From Alicycliphilus denitrificans K601 (lineage in GTDB: Bacteria; Pseudomonadota; Gammaproteobacteria; Burkholderiales; Burkholderiaceae_C): a stretch of DNA of 64,000 nt. The position numbers were made by a program, and so were the translations under genes. Below are positions 33,578 through 43,306 of the stretch, in pieces. Below the pieces are notes generated by a model. That model saw nothing but the letters and a program-made list of their open reading frames with translations. It was not told the DNA's origin and did no database searches. Each line of letters begins with the position of its first letter. Positions within the stretch are counted from its first letter, which is position 1. The stretch spans positions 1,567,001 to 1,631,000 of the forward strand of contig NC_015422.1 of the NCBI RefSeq assembly GCF_000204645.1, given 5' to 3'.

Positions 33578-34327
33578 ATGGATCTGGGTTTGACCGGCAA
33601 GGTCGCCATCGTCACCGGCTCGGCGCGCGGCCTGGGCGCCGCCACGGCGCGCCGCCTGGCGCAAGAGGGCGCGAAGGTCGTCATCACCGACATCAATGGC
33701 GAGCTGGCGCAGGCCACGGCCAAGGCGCTGCAGGACGAGGGCCTGGCCGCGCACTGCATCGTGGGCGACATCACCAAGGGCGCGGACGTGCAGCGCCTCG
33801 TCGACGAGACCGTGGCCCACTTCGGCGGCGTGTACATCCTGGTGAACAACGCCGGCGCGCCGCGCGACAAGTACCTCGTGAAGATGAGCGAGGACGACTG
33901 GGACTTCGTCATGGCCGTCATGCTCAAGGGCGCCTTCCTGGCCGCCAAGGCCGTGATGCCGCACTTCATCGACCAGGGCTGGGGCCGCATCATCAACATC
34001 AGCTCGCGCGCGCACCTGGGCAACCCCACGCAGGCCAACTACTCGGCGGCCAAGGCCGGCCTGATCGGCATGGCCAAGGCGCTGTCGAAAGAGGAAGGCC
34101 GCTACGGCGTCACCTGCAATTGCGTGGCGCCCGGCTTCATGGAAACGGAGATGGTGAAGGCGCTGCCCACCTACGAAACCATCAAGGACAACGCCATCGC
34201 GGCCCAGCCCGTCAAGCGCGTGGGCCAGCCCGACGACATCGCCGACGCCGTGGCCTTCCTGGCCAGCGAGCGCGCGGGCTTCATCAGCGGCGAGGTGCTG
34301 CACGTCACCGGCGGCCGCTACGGTTGA
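33578..34327 (+). CDS. Classical SDR, 3-hydroxyacyl-CoA/3-oxoacyl reductase type
   Basis: 249 residues, FabG-sized. TGSARGLG cofactor motif, NNAGAPRDKY, catalytic Ser in NISSRAHLG and the intact YSAAK pair, plus C-terminal SGEVLHVTGGRYG. Unlike the two other SDRs in this window it has a complete catalytic set. Located between MaoC hydratase and thiolase, so it probably interconverts 3-hydroxyacyl-CoA and 3-oxoacyl-CoA. Preceded by a TAGGAGAAAC ribosome site. Confidence 0.9.
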   Translation: MDLGLTGKVAIVTGSARGLGAATARRLAQEGAKVVITDINGELAQATAKALQDEGLAAHCIVGDITKGADVQRLVDETVAHFGGVYILVNNAGAPRDKYLVKMSEDDWDFVMAVMLKGAFLAAKAVMPHFIDQGWGRIINISSRAHLGNPTQANYSAAKAGLIGMAKALSKEEGRYGVTCNCVAPGFMETEMVKALPTYETIKDNAIAAQPVKRVGQPDDIADAVAFLASERAGFISGEVLHVTGGRYG

Positions 34328-34333
34328 TGCTTT

Positions 34334-34389
34334 TAAAACAATAGCTTGCAGCGCTTGGTGGACGGGCGCTGGAGGCCGATTTCATTCAA
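34334..34389. repeat. Palindromic intergenic repeat, copy 6
   Basis: ATAGCTTGCAGCGCTTGGTG then GACGGGCGCTGGAGGCCGAT, between SDR and thiolase genes of the same operon. It could form an intra-operon hairpin. Confidence 0.8.
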
Positions 34390-34407
34390 AAATCAAAGGT
34401 ACTGAAC

Positions 34408-35613
34408 ATGAAACGAGCAGCCATCGTCTCTCCCCTGCGCACACCCGTGGGCGCGTTCGGCGGGGCATTGAAAGGCATTCCCGTCGAGGAACTGGGCGCC
34501 ACCGTGGCGCGCGCCATCGTGGAGGCTACCGGGCTCGACGCCGCGCGCATCGACGACGTGGTCTTCGCCCAGAGCTACGCGAGCGGCGAGACGCCCTGCA
34601 CCGGCCGCTGGGTCGCGCTGCAGGCGGGTTTCCCGATCGAAGTCGCGGGCATGCAGCTCGACCGCCGCTGCGGCGGCGGCGTGCAGGCCCTGGCCACGGC
34701 CGCCATGATGGTGCAGACCGGCGCGGCCGACGTGGTCATGGCCGGCGGCGTGGAGAGCATGAGCAACGTGGAGTACTACACCACCGACATGCGCTGGGGC
34801 AAGCGCGCGGGCACCGTGAAGCTGCACGACCGCCTGGACCGCGGCCGCGAGCGCTCGCAGCCCGAGAGCCGCTTCGGCCGCATCAACGGCATGATCGAGA
34901 CGGCCGAGACGCTGGCGCGCGAGTATCAGATCAGCCGCGAGGAGGCCGACCGCTTCGCCGCGCGCAGCCACCAGCGCGCGGCCGCCGCGCAGAAGGCGGG
35001 CCATTTCGACGCCGAGATCGTTCCCGTCACCGTGCCCCAGCGCAAGGGCGACCCGCTGCTCGTGAAGCAGGACGAAGGCGTGCGCGGCGACACCACGGCC
35101 GAGAGCCTGGCCGGGATGCGCGCCATCATGAAGGACGGCATCGTCACCGCGGGCAATGCCTGCCAGCAGAACGACGCCGCCGCCGCCTGCCTGGTCGTGG
35201 CCGAGGACAAGCTGGCCGAGCTGGGCCTCACGCCCATCGGCTGGATCACCGGCTGGGCCGCCGCGGGCTGCGACCCGGCGCGCATGGGCATCGGCCCCGT
35301 GCCCGCCGTGCAGAAGCTGCTGGCGCGCACGGGCCTCAAGTTCGACCAGATGGACCTGATCGAGCTCAACGAAGCCTTCGCCTGCCAGGCGCTGGCCTGC
35401 GTGAAGGGCTGGGGCAGCAGCATGGAGGCGCTGGAAGACAGGCTCAACGTCAACGGCTCGGGCATCTCGCTGGGCCACCCCGTGGGCGCCACGGGCGTGC
35501 GCATCATGAGCACGCTGCTGCACGAGATGCAACGCCGCAAGGCGCGCTACGGCCTGGAGACGATGTGCATCGGCGGCGGCCAGGGCATCGCCATGGTGTT
35601 CGAGCGTGCTTGA
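34408..35613 (+). CDS. Acetyl-CoA acetyltransferase (thiolase)
   Basis: 401 residues. Classical thiolase active site: Cys88 (RRCGGGVQA; the common CxSG is CGGG here), NEAFA at 321-325, His357 (GHPVGATG) and Cys387 (CIGGGQG). It splits 3-oxoacyl-CoA with CoA or makes acetoacetyl-CoA. Downstream of MaoC and SDR genes and 13 bases upstream of an acyl-CoA synthetase, so degradation is more likely than biosynthesis. The opposite-strand reading frames here are shadows. Confidence 0.92.
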   Translation: MKRAAIVSPLRTPVGAFGGALKGIPVEELGATVARAIVEATGLDAARIDDVVFAQSYASGETPCTGRWVALQAGFPIEVAGMQLDRRCGGGVQALATAAMMVQTGAADVVMAGGVESMSNVEYYTTDMRWGKRAGTVKLHDRLDRGRERSQPESRFGRINGMIETAETLAREYQISREEADRFAARSHQRAAAAQKAGHFDAEIVPVTVPQRKGDPLLVKQDEGVRGDTTAESLAGMRAIMKDGIVTAGNACQQNDAAAACLVVAEDKLAELGLTPIGWITGWAAAGCDPARMGIGPVPAVQKLLARTGLKFDQMDLIELNEAFACQALACVKGWGSSMEALEDRLNVNGSGISLGHPVGATGVRIMSTLLHEMQRRKARYGLETMCIGGGQGIAMVFERA

Positions 35614-35626
35614 AGGAGAACTCCCC

Positions 35627-37564
35627 ATGGATTCCACCAAGATCTGGCAGCCCGGCGAGCGCGAGCTGCAGAAATCCGGCGTCGTGCAGCTGATGCGCGC
35701 GCTGGGCGTGCCCACGTACGAGGAGCTGATGCGCGTCTCCGTGGCCGAGCCCGAGCGCTACTGGAACACGGTGATGCGCGAGTGCGCTGTTCAATGGGAC
35801 GTGCAGCCCACGGGCTACGTGGATCTGTCGCGCGGGCCGCAGTTCCCGAGCTGGTTCCCCGGCGGCAGGCTGAACTGGGTCAACACCATCTACGGCTGGG
35901 CGCGCAACCCCGCCACCGCGCGGCAGACGGCGGTGTTGGGCGAGCGCGAGGACGGCAGCGCCAGCGCGCTGACCTATGCCGAACTCGAAGCGCGTGTACG
36001 CGACTTCGCCGCCGGGCTGGCGCGGCAGGGCGTGCAGCAGGGCGACCGCATCGGCCTGCTGATGGAAAACGGCGTCGAGGCCACGATCTCGCTGCTGGCC
36101 ATCGTGCACCTGGGCGCGCTCGTCGTGCCGCTGTTCAGCGGCTTCGGCGTCGATGCCATTGTGGCGCGCCTGTCGGCGGCCGAGGCGCGCATGGTCATCG
36201 CCTCCACGGGCTTCTCGCGCCGCACCAAGCGCGTGGACGTGCAGGGCGCCTTGCGCGACGCATGGCGCCAGTTGCCGCTGCTGGAGAACGTGGTCTGGAA
36301 GCGCGCCGAGGGCGAAGCCGCGCAGGACGCGCGCGACCTCGACTGGCAGCAGGTCGCCACCGTGGCGCAAGGGCAGGGGCAGGACGCCGTCGTCGTCACG
36401 CCCGACACGCCCTTCATGGTCATCTACACCTCGGGCACCACGGGCAAGCCCAAGGGCGTTGTGCACACGCACGGCAGCTTCCCCGTCAAGATCGCGCACG
36501 ACTCGCTGGTGCACTTCGACGTGCATCCCGGCGACGTGTACTGCTGGCCCGCCGACATGGGCTGGATCGCCGGCACGCTGGTGCTGGGCTGCGCGCTGCT
36601 GCGCGGCGCCACGCTGGTGTGCTACGACGGCGCGCCCGACTATCCCGACTGGTCGCGCATGTCGCGCGTGGTGGAGCGCCACCGGGTCACGCACTTCGGC
36701 TCCGCGCCCACGCTGATCCGCGGCATGGCCAGCAACGAGGCGCTGGCGCTCGCGGGCGACCGCTCCACCGTGCGCCTGCTGATCACGGCGGGCGAGGGCA
36801 TCGCGCCCGAGCACTTCAACTGGTTCCAGCAGCGCTTCGGCGACGGCACGGCGCCGCTCATCAACTACACGGGCGGCACCGAGGCATCGGGCGCGCTGCT
36901 GGCCAGCGTGCCGATCCGGCCCATCCCGCCCAGCGGCTTCAACACCGTCTCGCCCGGCGTGGCGGTGGACGTGGTGGACCCGTCGGGCAAGAGCGTGACC
37001 GGCGAGGTGGGCGAGCTCGCGATCCGCGCGCCCTTCGTGGGCATGACGCAGTCCTTCTGGCACGACGACGAGCGCTACCTGGAGACCTACTGGCAGGCCA
37101 TCCCCGGCATCTGGGTGCATGGCGACCTGGCGCTGCGCACGCCCGAGGGCAACTTCTTCATGATGGGCCGCTCCGACGACACGCTGAAAGTCGCAGGCAA
37201 GCGCCTGGGGCCCGCGGAAGTGGAGGAAGTGGTGCTGGAGCTCGCCGACGTCGCCGAGGCCGCCGCCATCGGCGTGGCCGATGCCGAGAAGGGCCAGAAG
37301 CTCGTGGTCTTCGTCGTGCCCAAGCCGGCCGCCGCTGCCAGGGCCGGGGAACTGCAGGCCGCCGTGGCCGCCCACGTGGACAAGCGCCTGGGCCGGCCCT
37401 TCCGCCCCGGCAAGGTGCACGTGGTGGGGCAGTTGCCCAAGACGCGCAGCTCCAAGATCATGCGCCGCGTGATCCGCAGCGTGTACTGCGGCCTGCCGCC
37501 GGGCGACCTGTCGTCGCTGGACAACCCGGCCGCGCTCGACGAAGTGCGCGCAGCGGCGGCCTGA
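35627..37564 (+). CDS. AMP-forming acyl-CoA synthetase (acetyl-CoA synthetase-like)
   Basis: 645 residues from MDSTKIWQPGERELQKSGVV with an AAGGAG site. P-loop motif YTSGTTGKPKG, adenylate motif NYTGGTEASG, hinge HGDLALRTPEGNFFMMGRSD and C-terminal KTRSSKIMRRVIR with the catalytic Lys are all present. The length and N-terminal domain resemble acetoacetyl/acetyl-CoA synthetases. It activates a free acid with ATP and CoA at the start of the pathway encoded by the operon. Followed 5 bases later by an IclR gene that may regulate it. Confidence 0.92.
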   Translation: MDSTKIWQPGERELQKSGVVQLMRALGVPTYEELMRVSVAEPERYWNTVMRECAVQWDVQPTGYVDLSRGPQFPSWFPGGRLNWVNTIYGWARNPATARQTAVLGEREDGSASALTYAELEARVRDFAAGLARQGVQQGDRIGLLMENGVEATISLLAIVHLGALVVPLFSGFGVDAIVARLSAAEARMVIASTGFSRRTKRVDVQGALRDAWRQLPLLENVVWKRAEGEAAQDARDLDWQQVATVAQGQGQDAVVVTPDTPFMVIYTSGTTGKPKGVVHTHGSFPVKIAHDSLVHFDVHPGDVYCWPADMGWIAGTLVLGCALLRGATLVCYDGAPDYPDWSRMSRVVERHRVTHFGSAPTLIRGMASNEALALAGDRSTVRLLITAGEGIAPEHFNWFQQRFGDGTAPLINYTGGTEASGALLASVPIRPIPPSGFNTVSPGVAVDVVDPSGKSVTGEVGELAIRAPFVGMTQSFWHDDERYLETYWQAIPGIWVHGDLALRTPEGNFFMMGRSDDTLKVAGKRLGPAEVEEVVLELADVAEAAAIGVADAEKGQKLVVFVVPKPAAAARAGELQAAVAAHVDKRLGRPFRPGKVHVVGQLPKTRSSKIMRRVIRSVYCGLPPGDLSSLDNPAALDEVRAAAA

Positions 37565-37569
37565 GACAC

Positions 37570-38418
37570 ATGACCGCACGCGCCGCCGCCGCCGGCGCCG
37601 CCGGGCCGCTGCCAGCCCTGGCGGGCATCACCGCCTGGCTGCGGCCCGAGCCGGGGCTCACCGTGGTCACGCCGCTGGTGCGCGCGCTCGTCATCATCTC
37701 GGCCTTCGCGCCGCAGGAGCGCTGGCTCGGCATCGGCCAACTGGCGCAGCGCACGGGGCTGCCGCCTTCCACGGTCACGCGCATCGCGCAGTCGCTGGTG
37801 CATCTGGGCTACCTGCTGTACGACGGCGATGAACGCAAGTACCGCCTGTCGCCGGCAGTGCTCGGGCTGGGCTACGCGGCCATCGCCCACTCGGCCATCC
37901 AGGGCCTGGCGGGCGAGCCCATGGCGGCCTTCGCGCGCCAGCACAAGGTGCACGTGTGCCTGGCCGCGCGCGACCGGCTCGACCTGGTGGTGCTCGAATG
38001 CCGGCGCAGCGTGGAATCGCCCATCGCGCTGCCGCTGCACGTGGGCATGCGCCTGGGGCTGGCCCAGTCGCCCATGGGCTGGGCGCTGCTGGCGGCCCTG
38101 CCCGAGCTGGAGCGCAGCTATCTGCTGGAGAACGTGGAGCGCCGCATGTCCCGCGAATGGAGCCGGCTGCGCCGCCGCGTCTGCGAGGGCACGGCACAGG
38201 TGTACGAGAAGGGCTACTGCGCCGCCATCGGCGAGTGGGAGCCGGACCTGGGCACCCTCGCCGCGCCCGTGCTGCTGGAAGGCAACGCGCCCTTCGTGCT
38301 GGCCTGCATAGGCGCCAGCCAGGGCATGACCCGCGCGCGCGTGGAGCGCGAGCTGGGGCCGCGCCTGCTGGCCATGGCGGGCGAGCTCCAATCCGACTTC
38401 AACGCCATCGGCCACTGA
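37570..38418 (+). CDS. IclR-family transcriptional regulator
   Basis: 282 residues from MTARAAAAGAAGPLPALAGI. Helix-turn-helix IGQLAQRTGLPPSTVTRIAQ, effector domain with AARDRLDLVVLECRRSVESP. Paralogous to the IclR gene at 29430. Encoded last in the MaoC/SDR/thiolase/ligase operon, so feedback control of that operon is likely. A pyrimidine-rich run (CCCCCTTTTTCTTTTTCCC) after its stop precedes the next gene. Confidence 0.9.
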   Translation: MTARAAAAGAAGPLPALAGITAWLRPEPGLTVVTPLVRALVIISAFAPQERWLGIGQLAQRTGLPPSTVTRIAQSLVHLGYLLYDGDERKYRLSPAVLGLGYAAIAHSAIQGLAGEPMAAFARQHKVHVCLAARDRLDLVVLECRRSVESPIALPLHVGMRLGLAQSPMGWALLAALPELERSYLLENVERRMSREWSRLRRRVCEGTAQVYEKGYCAAIGEWEPDLGTLAAPVLLEGNAPFVLACIGASQGMTRARVERELGPRLLAMAGELQSDFNAIGH

Positions 38419-38458
38419 GGTTCAGGCCGCCCCCTTTTTCTTTTTCCCGCGAGAAAAA

Positions 38459-39640
38459 ATGAAAGTTCTAGAAGGCATCAAGGTTCTCGATTTCGGCCGC
38501 TTCATCGCGGGGCCCTACTGCGCGGCCCTGCTGGCCGACTACGGGGCCGAGGTCATCCGCATCGACCGCGTGGAAGGCGGCGAGGACCGCTACATCGTGC
38601 CCGTCACCGAGGGCGGCGAGGGGGCGATGTTCCTGCAGCTCAACCGCAACAAGCGCTCCCTGACGCTGGACCTCGCCAGCCCCGAGGGCCGCGACATCGT
38701 GCGCAAGCTGGTCGCGGGCGCCGACGTGGTCGTCGCCAACATGCCGCCGCGCACGCTCAAGAGCCTGGGGCTGGACTACGAGAGCCTGTGCGCCGTCCGG
38801 CCCGACATCATCCTCGTGGCCCCCAACGCCTTCGGCACCAGCGAGGCCGTGCGCGACCGCGTGGGCTTCGACGGCGTGGGCCAGGCGCTGAGCGGCGCCG
38901 TGCACATCGCGGGCACGCCCGGGCAGCCGCAGAAGGCCATGGTGCCCGTGGTGGACTTCGCCACCTCGTTCGCCTGCGCCCTGGGCACCGTGCTCGCGCT
39001 CTACGAGCGCAAGCAGAGCGGCAAGGGGCAGGAGGTGAACGCCTCGCTGCTGTGCACCGGCCTGAACATGGCCAGCGGCGCGCTCATCGAGGAAGCCCTG
39101 CTGGGCCTGGACCGCCCGGCCACGCGCAACCGCGCCTCCGGCTACGCGCCGTCCGACATCTTCAAGGCCCGGGACGGCTGGTTCATCACCCAGGTCATCG
39201 GCCCCGCGATGTTCAGGAACTGGACCCGGCTCGTGGGCCGGCCGGAGCTGCTGGACGACCCGCGCTTCGCCGACGACCGGCTGCGCGGCGAGCACGGCGA
39301 ATTCCTGAGCGGCGTGATGAGCGACTGGTGCCGCGATAAGACGCTCGGCGAATGCCTGGCCCTGCTGGAGAAGGCCCGCATCCCCGCGGGCCGCGTCAAC
39401 TCGCCGCGCCAGGCGCTGCAGGACGAGACCGTCCAGGCCGCCGACCTCATCCACTGGATGGACTACCCCGGCGCGCCCAGGCAGGTGCCCATCTTCGCCA
39501 CGCCCGTGTCGCTCTCGCGCACCCCGCCCGAGATCCGCCAGCGCGCGCCGCTCAACGGCGAGCACACCGACGAAATCCTGGCCGGCATCGGCCTGGGCGC
39601 GCAGGAAATCGCCGGCCTGCGCCAACGCAACATCGTTTAG
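38459..39640 (+). CDS. Family III CoA-transferase
   Basis: 393 residues. Rossmann segment GPYCAALLADYGAEVIRIDR, nucleophile segment VPVVDFATSFACALG with the catalytic Asp, C-terminal RAPLNGEHTDEILAGIG. It lies 11 bases before a MmgE/PrpD gene. The pair may activate and dehydrate or decarboxylate the same acid. It is not closely related to the module A/B enzymes. CoA donor unknown. Confidence 0.88.
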   Translation: MKVLEGIKVLDFGRFIAGPYCAALLADYGAEVIRIDRVEGGEDRYIVPVTEGGEGAMFLQLNRNKRSLTLDLASPEGRDIVRKLVAGADVVVANMPPRTLKSLGLDYESLCAVRPDIILVAPNAFGTSEAVRDRVGFDGVGQALSGAVHIAGTPGQPQKAMVPVVDFATSFACALGTVLALYERKQSGKGQEVNASLLCTGLNMASGALIEEALLGLDRPATRNRASGYAPSDIFKARDGWFITQVIGPAMFRNWTRLVGRPELLDDPRFADDRLRGEHGEFLSGVMSDWCRDKTLGECLALLEKARIPAGRVNSPRQALQDETVQAADLIHWMDYPGAPRQVPIFATPVSLSRTPPEIRQRAPLNGEHTDEILAGIGLGAQEIAGLRQRNIV

Positions 39641-39651
39641 GGAGACGCACC

Positions 39652-41082
39652 ATGAGCCAAACCATCATCGAACGCCTGGCCGGTTTCTCGGCCGCCACCG
39701 ACGTCGCCCGCCTGCCCGCCGAGGTCATCGAGGAATGCAAGCGCGACGTGCTCGACACCCTGGGCTGCGCGCTCGCGGGCATCGACCACCCCAAGGGCCG
39801 CATCGGCATCGAGGCCGGCAAGCGCCTGGGCGGCACGGGTGGCACCGCCACCATCATCGGCAGCGGCGAGAAATCCACGCCCCACGGCGCCGCCTTCGCC
39901 AACGGCGAGCTGGCCAATGCGCTGGACGCCGACTCGGTGCTGCTGCCCGGCCACGTGAGCCCCTACGTGCTGCCCGGCGCCTTCGCCATGGCCGAGGCGC
40001 AGCAGCGCTCGGGCAGGGAACTGATCGCCGCCGTCGCCGTGTCGCACGAGATCTCCTACCGCCTGGGCGCGGCCATGAGCGGCTACCGCGACACCCAGGA
40101 CGGCAAGCCCTCTCAGTCCTCGGTGGTCGGCTACAGCAGCACGGTGTTCGGCGCCACGGCATCGGCCGGCAAGCTGCGCGGGCTGGATGCCGAAAAGCTG
40201 GCCAACGCCCTGGGCATCGCGGCCGCCACCGCCCCCGTCAACTCGCAGCGCGCCTGGTTCATGCACGCGCCCACGGCCACCATCAAGTACCAGATGGCCG
40301 GCGCGCTGACCAACGCGGCGCTGTCGGCCGTGGACATGGGCGACCTGGGCCACCGGGGCGACCTGCTGCTGCTCGACGACGAGGAGCACGGCTACCCGCG
40401 CTACGTCGGCACCGCGCGCTGGTCGCCCGAGTTGCTGACCGCGGGCCTGGGCGAGGACTGGCGCTTCCCGGCCTTCCAGATGTACAAGCCGTACCCGCAC
40501 TGCCGCGTCATGCACGCGCCGCTGGACCTGCTGATCGACCTCGTCGCCCGGCACGACATCAAGGTGGAGGAGATCGAGGGCATCACCTCCTACGGCGAGG
40601 GCTGGGCCTACGAGCTGCCGTGCTTCACCAACCGCAAGATCCTGCTGCAGCACGACGCGCAGTTCTGCTTCGCGCACGGCCTGGCCGTGGCGGCACACCG
40701 CATCCCGCCGGGCCGGCAGTGGCAGGACGAGGCAGTGGTCTTCAACCCCTCGGTCATGGCGCTCATGAACAAGGTGCAGTTGAAGACCCACCCCACCTAC
40801 TTCCAGTCCATCTCGGCCGACATCCTGAGCCGCCCCTCGCGCCTGGAGATCCAGGCGCGTGGCCAGACCTTCGCGGCCGAGAAGGGCTTCCCCAAGGGCA
40901 TGCGCTCGTCCGACCCCAGCACCTACATGACCAACGACGAACTGGCGGCCAAGTTCCGCGCCTTCGTCGACGGCCTGCTGCCGGCCACCACCATCGAGCA
41001 GGTGATCGACAGCGTGCTGAACCTGGAGCGGGTGGAGGACTTCGGGGCTGTCATGCGCCTGATGGTGCGTACGAGCGCCTAA
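39652..41082 (+). CDS. MmgE/PrpD family protein next to itaconate-like cluster
   Basis: 476 residues from MSQTIIERLAGFSAATDVAR with a GGGAGACGCACC site. Close paralogue of the 2629 gene (HPKGRIGIEAG, LLPGHVSPYVLPGAFA, KPYPHCRVMHAPLDLLIDL, RPSRLEIQARGQTFAAE). The family includes cis-aconitate decarboxylase, which makes itaconate, and 2-methylcitrate dehydratase. In Pseudomonas aeruginosa a MmgE/PrpD gene (PA0881) is part of the itaconate locus, as here. It converges with the LysR gene, sharing overlapping stop codons. Confidence 0.87.
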   Translation: MSQTIIERLAGFSAATDVARLPAEVIEECKRDVLDTLGCALAGIDHPKGRIGIEAGKRLGGTGGTATIIGSGEKSTPHGAAFANGELANALDADSVLLPGHVSPYVLPGAFAMAEAQQRSGRELIAAVAVSHEISYRLGAAMSGYRDTQDGKPSQSSVVGYSSTVFGATASAGKLRGLDAEKLANALGIAAATAPVNSQRAWFMHAPTATIKYQMAGALTNAALSAVDMGDLGHRGDLLLLDDEEHGYPRYVGTARWSPELLTAGLGEDWRFPAFQMYKPYPHCRVMHAPLDLLIDLVARHDIKVEEIEGITSYGEGWAYELPCFTNRKILLQHDAQFCFAHGLAVAAHRIPPGRQWQDEAVVFNPSVMALMNKVQLKTHPTYFQSISADILSRPSRLEIQARGQTFAAEKGFPKGMRSSDPSTYMTNDELAAKFRAFVDGLLPATTIEQVIDSVLNLERVEDFGAVMRLMVRTSA

Positions 41083-42008
41083 CCCAGCCAGCGCGCATCG
41101 GGCCAGCGGCCTTGTTCGAACGTGGATTTGACGCAGTCCATCAGCACGCCCACCACGCAGCGCACGGGCGCCGTGGCCTGGCGGCTGCTGGGCGCAGCGA
41201 GCACGATGGTGCGCGTCAGGTCTGGGCTGGCGAGCGGCGCCGCGCTGAGCAGGCCGCGCTCCACCTCCTGCGTCACGCCCACGGCGGGCAGGATGGTCCA
41301 GCCGTGGCCCTGCGCGACCAGCTCCTTCTGCACGCTCAGCGCGTTGGTCTCGGCGAAGACCTGCAGGGTCAGCCCGGCCTCGGTCGCCGCGTGCTCGATG
41401 GCCGCGCGCAGGCCCTGCGGCGCGGCTGGCAGGATGAAGGGCTCCCGCGCCACGCGCTCCAGCGGCACGGGGCGCTTGCGCGAGAGCCTGGCGGCCGGCG
41501 CGGCCACCACCCACAGGCTTTCCTCCAGCAGCGCCTTCACGTGCAGCGCGGGCGTTTCCTTCTGGCCGTAGAGCAGGGCGGCGTCCACGTCGCCGGCCTC
41601 CAGCCAGTCCTGCAGGTGCCCCGCGTAGCCGATGGTCAGCCGCAGGCGGATGTGCGGGTAGCGCCGCGCCACCTCGGTCGCCAGCAGCGTCGCCAGCAGG
41701 TCCGAGGTGCTGGCCAGCAGGCCGATGCTCACGATGCCCGCCACCGGGCCCTCGGTGGGCTGGATCTCGGCCTTGGCGCGCGCCACCTCGCCCAGGATGC
41801 GGCGCGCATACTCCAGCATGGTCTTGCCCGAGGCCGTGAGCTGCATGCCGTGGCGGCCGCGCTCGAACAGCTCGGTGCCCAGGTCTTCCTCCAGCAGGCG
41901 CAGCTGGCGCGAAACGGCGGGCTGCACGAGGTTGAGCAGCGCCGAGGCGCGGGTGACGTTGCCCGTCTCGGCCACGGTGACGAAGGCGCGCAGTTGTTTC
42001 AGGTCCAC
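41079..42008 (-). CDS. LysR-family transcriptional regulator of the adjacent cluster
   Basis: 309 residues if it starts at the GTG at 42008 (VDLKQLRAFVTVAETGNVTR), which has GGAGG about 6 bases upstream; the ATG at 42026 adds six residues. Helix-turn-helix is NVTRASALLNLVQPAVSRQL. Divergent from the acyl-CoA dehydrogenase/etf/hydratase/CoA-transferase/lyase operon with a 109-base AT-rich promoter region. A LysR gene (RipR/ItcR type) beside the itaconate genes is the arrangement in Yersinia and Pseudomonas. Its likely effector is itaconate or a related C5 diacid (inference). Confidence 0.88.
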   Translation of the reverse strand: MDLKQLRAFVTVAETGNVTRASALLNLVQPAVSRQLRLLEEDLGTELFERGRHGMQLTASGKTMLEYARRILGEVARAKAEIQPTEGPVAGIVSIGLLASTSDLLATLLATEVARRYPHIRLRLTIGYAGHLQDWLEAGDVDAALLYGQKETPALHVKALLEESLWVVAAPAARLSRKRPVPLERVAREPFILPAAPQGLRAAIEHAATEAGLTLQVFAETNALSVQKELVAQGHGWTILPAVGVTQEVERGLLSAAPLASPDLTRTIVLAAPSSRQATAPVRCVVGVLMDCVKSTFEQGRWPDARWLG

Positions 42009-42031
42009 GAAATGCCTCCATGCCAAAAAAT

Positions 42032-42095
42032 GATGTTTTGATCAGGAAATTCTATTTTTTCTTGAATCGATCAAATATTACTATTGATCAATCTC
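42032..42095. promoter_or_regulatory. LysR operator/promoter region with TGATCA repeats
   Basis: The gap has three GATCA-containing sites, including the palindrome ATTGATCAAT (around 42081-42091) and TTTTGATCAGG at about 42034. AT-rich sequence between fits a divergent promoter controlled by the LysR protein. Not experimentally known. Confidence 0.45.
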
Positions 42096-42117
42096 ACACA
42101 CTTCGGAGACTCCACCC

Positions 42118-43284
42118 ATGAGCGCCCTCTCTGCCCCCGACCAGTACCAGGAAATCCGCGACGCCGTGCGCGGCCTGTGCCAGCAGTTCCCGGCCGAATA
42201 CCACCGCAAGATCGACGAGGCGCGCGGCTACCCCGAGGAATTCGTCACCGCCCTCACCAAGGCCGGCTGGCTGGCCGCGCTGATCCCGCAGGAGTTCGGC
42301 GGGCCGGGCCTGTCGATGGCCGAGGCCTCGGTCATCATGGAGGAGATCAACCGCAGCGGCGGCAACTCCGGCGCCTGCCACGGCCAGATGTACGTGATGA
42401 ACACCATCGTGTTCAGCGGCACCGATGCGCAGAAGCAGAAGTACCTGCCCAGGATCGCGGCCGGCGACCTGCGCGTGCAGTCCATGGGCGTGACCGAGCC
42501 CACCACGGGCAGCGACACCACCAAGCTCAAGACCACGGCCGTGAAGAAGGACGGCCGCTGGGTCGTCAACGGCCAGAAGGTGTGGATCAGCCGCGTGCAG
42601 CACAGCGACCTGCTGATCCTGCTCGCGCGCACCACGCCGGTGGAGCAGGTGCAGAAAAAGAGCGACGGCCTGTCGTGCTTCATCGTGGAGCTGGACAAGG
42701 CCATCGGCAACGGCCTCACCGTGCGCCCCATCCTGAACATGGTCAACCACGAGACCAACGAGCTGTTCTTCGACAACCTGGAGCTGCCCGAGGATGCGCT
42801 GCTGGGCACCGAGGGCAAGGGCCTGAAGGTGATCTTCGACGGCCTGAACGCCGAGCGCACGCTGATCGCCGCCGAGTGCATCGGCGACGGCTACTGGTTC
42901 CTGGAGAAGGCGCGCGACTACGCGAACGAGCGCAAGGTGTTCGGCCGCCCCATCGGCCAGAACCAGGGCATCCAGTTCCCGCTGGCAGAGTCCTTCATCG
43001 AGCTGGAGGCCGCCAACCTCATGCGCTGGCGCGCCTGCCAGAAGATCGACGCGCGCGAGAACGCCGGCACCGAGGCCAACATGGCCAAGTACCTCGCCGC
43101 CAAGGCGAGCTGGGAGGCGGCCAATGCCTGCCTGCAGACGCACGGCGGCTTCGGCTTCGCCTGCGAATACGACGTGGAGCGCAAGTTCCGCGAAACACGC
43201 CTGTACCAGGTGGCGCCCATCTCCACCAACATGATCCTGAACCACGTCGCCCAGCACACGCTGGGCCTGCCCCGCTCATTCTGA
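42118..43284 (+). CDS. Acyl-CoA dehydrogenase (itaconate-like cluster)
   Basis: 388 residues. Helical domain, [20 protein letters not shown] flavin segment and [20 protein letters not shown]. The usual C-terminal catalytic Glu is absent: the region reads [20 protein letters not shown], typical of a distinct subfamily found beside CoA-transferase/MmgE-PrpD genes, including PA0879. Substrate may be a methylsuccinyl- or itaconyl-related CoA ester. First gene of the operon, with EtfB and EtfA directly downstream as electron acceptors. Confidence 0.88.
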   Translation: MSALSAPDQYQEIRDAVRGLCQQFPAEYHRKIDEARGYPEEFVTALTKAGWLAALIPQEFGGPGLSMAEASVIMEEINRSGGNSGACHGQMYVMNTIVFSGTDAQKQKYLPRIAAGDLRVQSMGVTEPTTGSDTTKLKTTAVKKDGRWVVNGQKVWISRVQHSDLLILLARTTPVEQVQKKSDGLSCFIVELDKAIGNGLTVRPILNMVNHETNELFFDNLELPEDALLGTEGKGLKVIFDGLNAERTLIAAECIGDGYWFLEKARDYANERKVFGRPIGQNQGIQFPLAESFIELEAANLMRWRACQKIDARENAGTEANMAKYLAAKASWEAANACLQTHGGFGFACEYDVERKFRETRLYQVAPISTNMILNHVAQHTLGLPRSF

Positions 43285-43306
43285 TTTTTTTGAAGGAATT
43301 GCACCC

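Noticed and set aside
38420..38458. Intrinsic terminator suspected at CCCCCTTTTTCTTTTTCCC after the IclR gene
   Set aside because: There is a pyrimidine run but no convincing hairpin before it. It may still weaken transcription into the CoA-transferase gene.
43261..43306. Terminator suspected at the T-run (ATTTTTTTGAAGG) before etfB
   Set aside because: No stem precedes the T-run and the genes on both sides are clearly in one operon.
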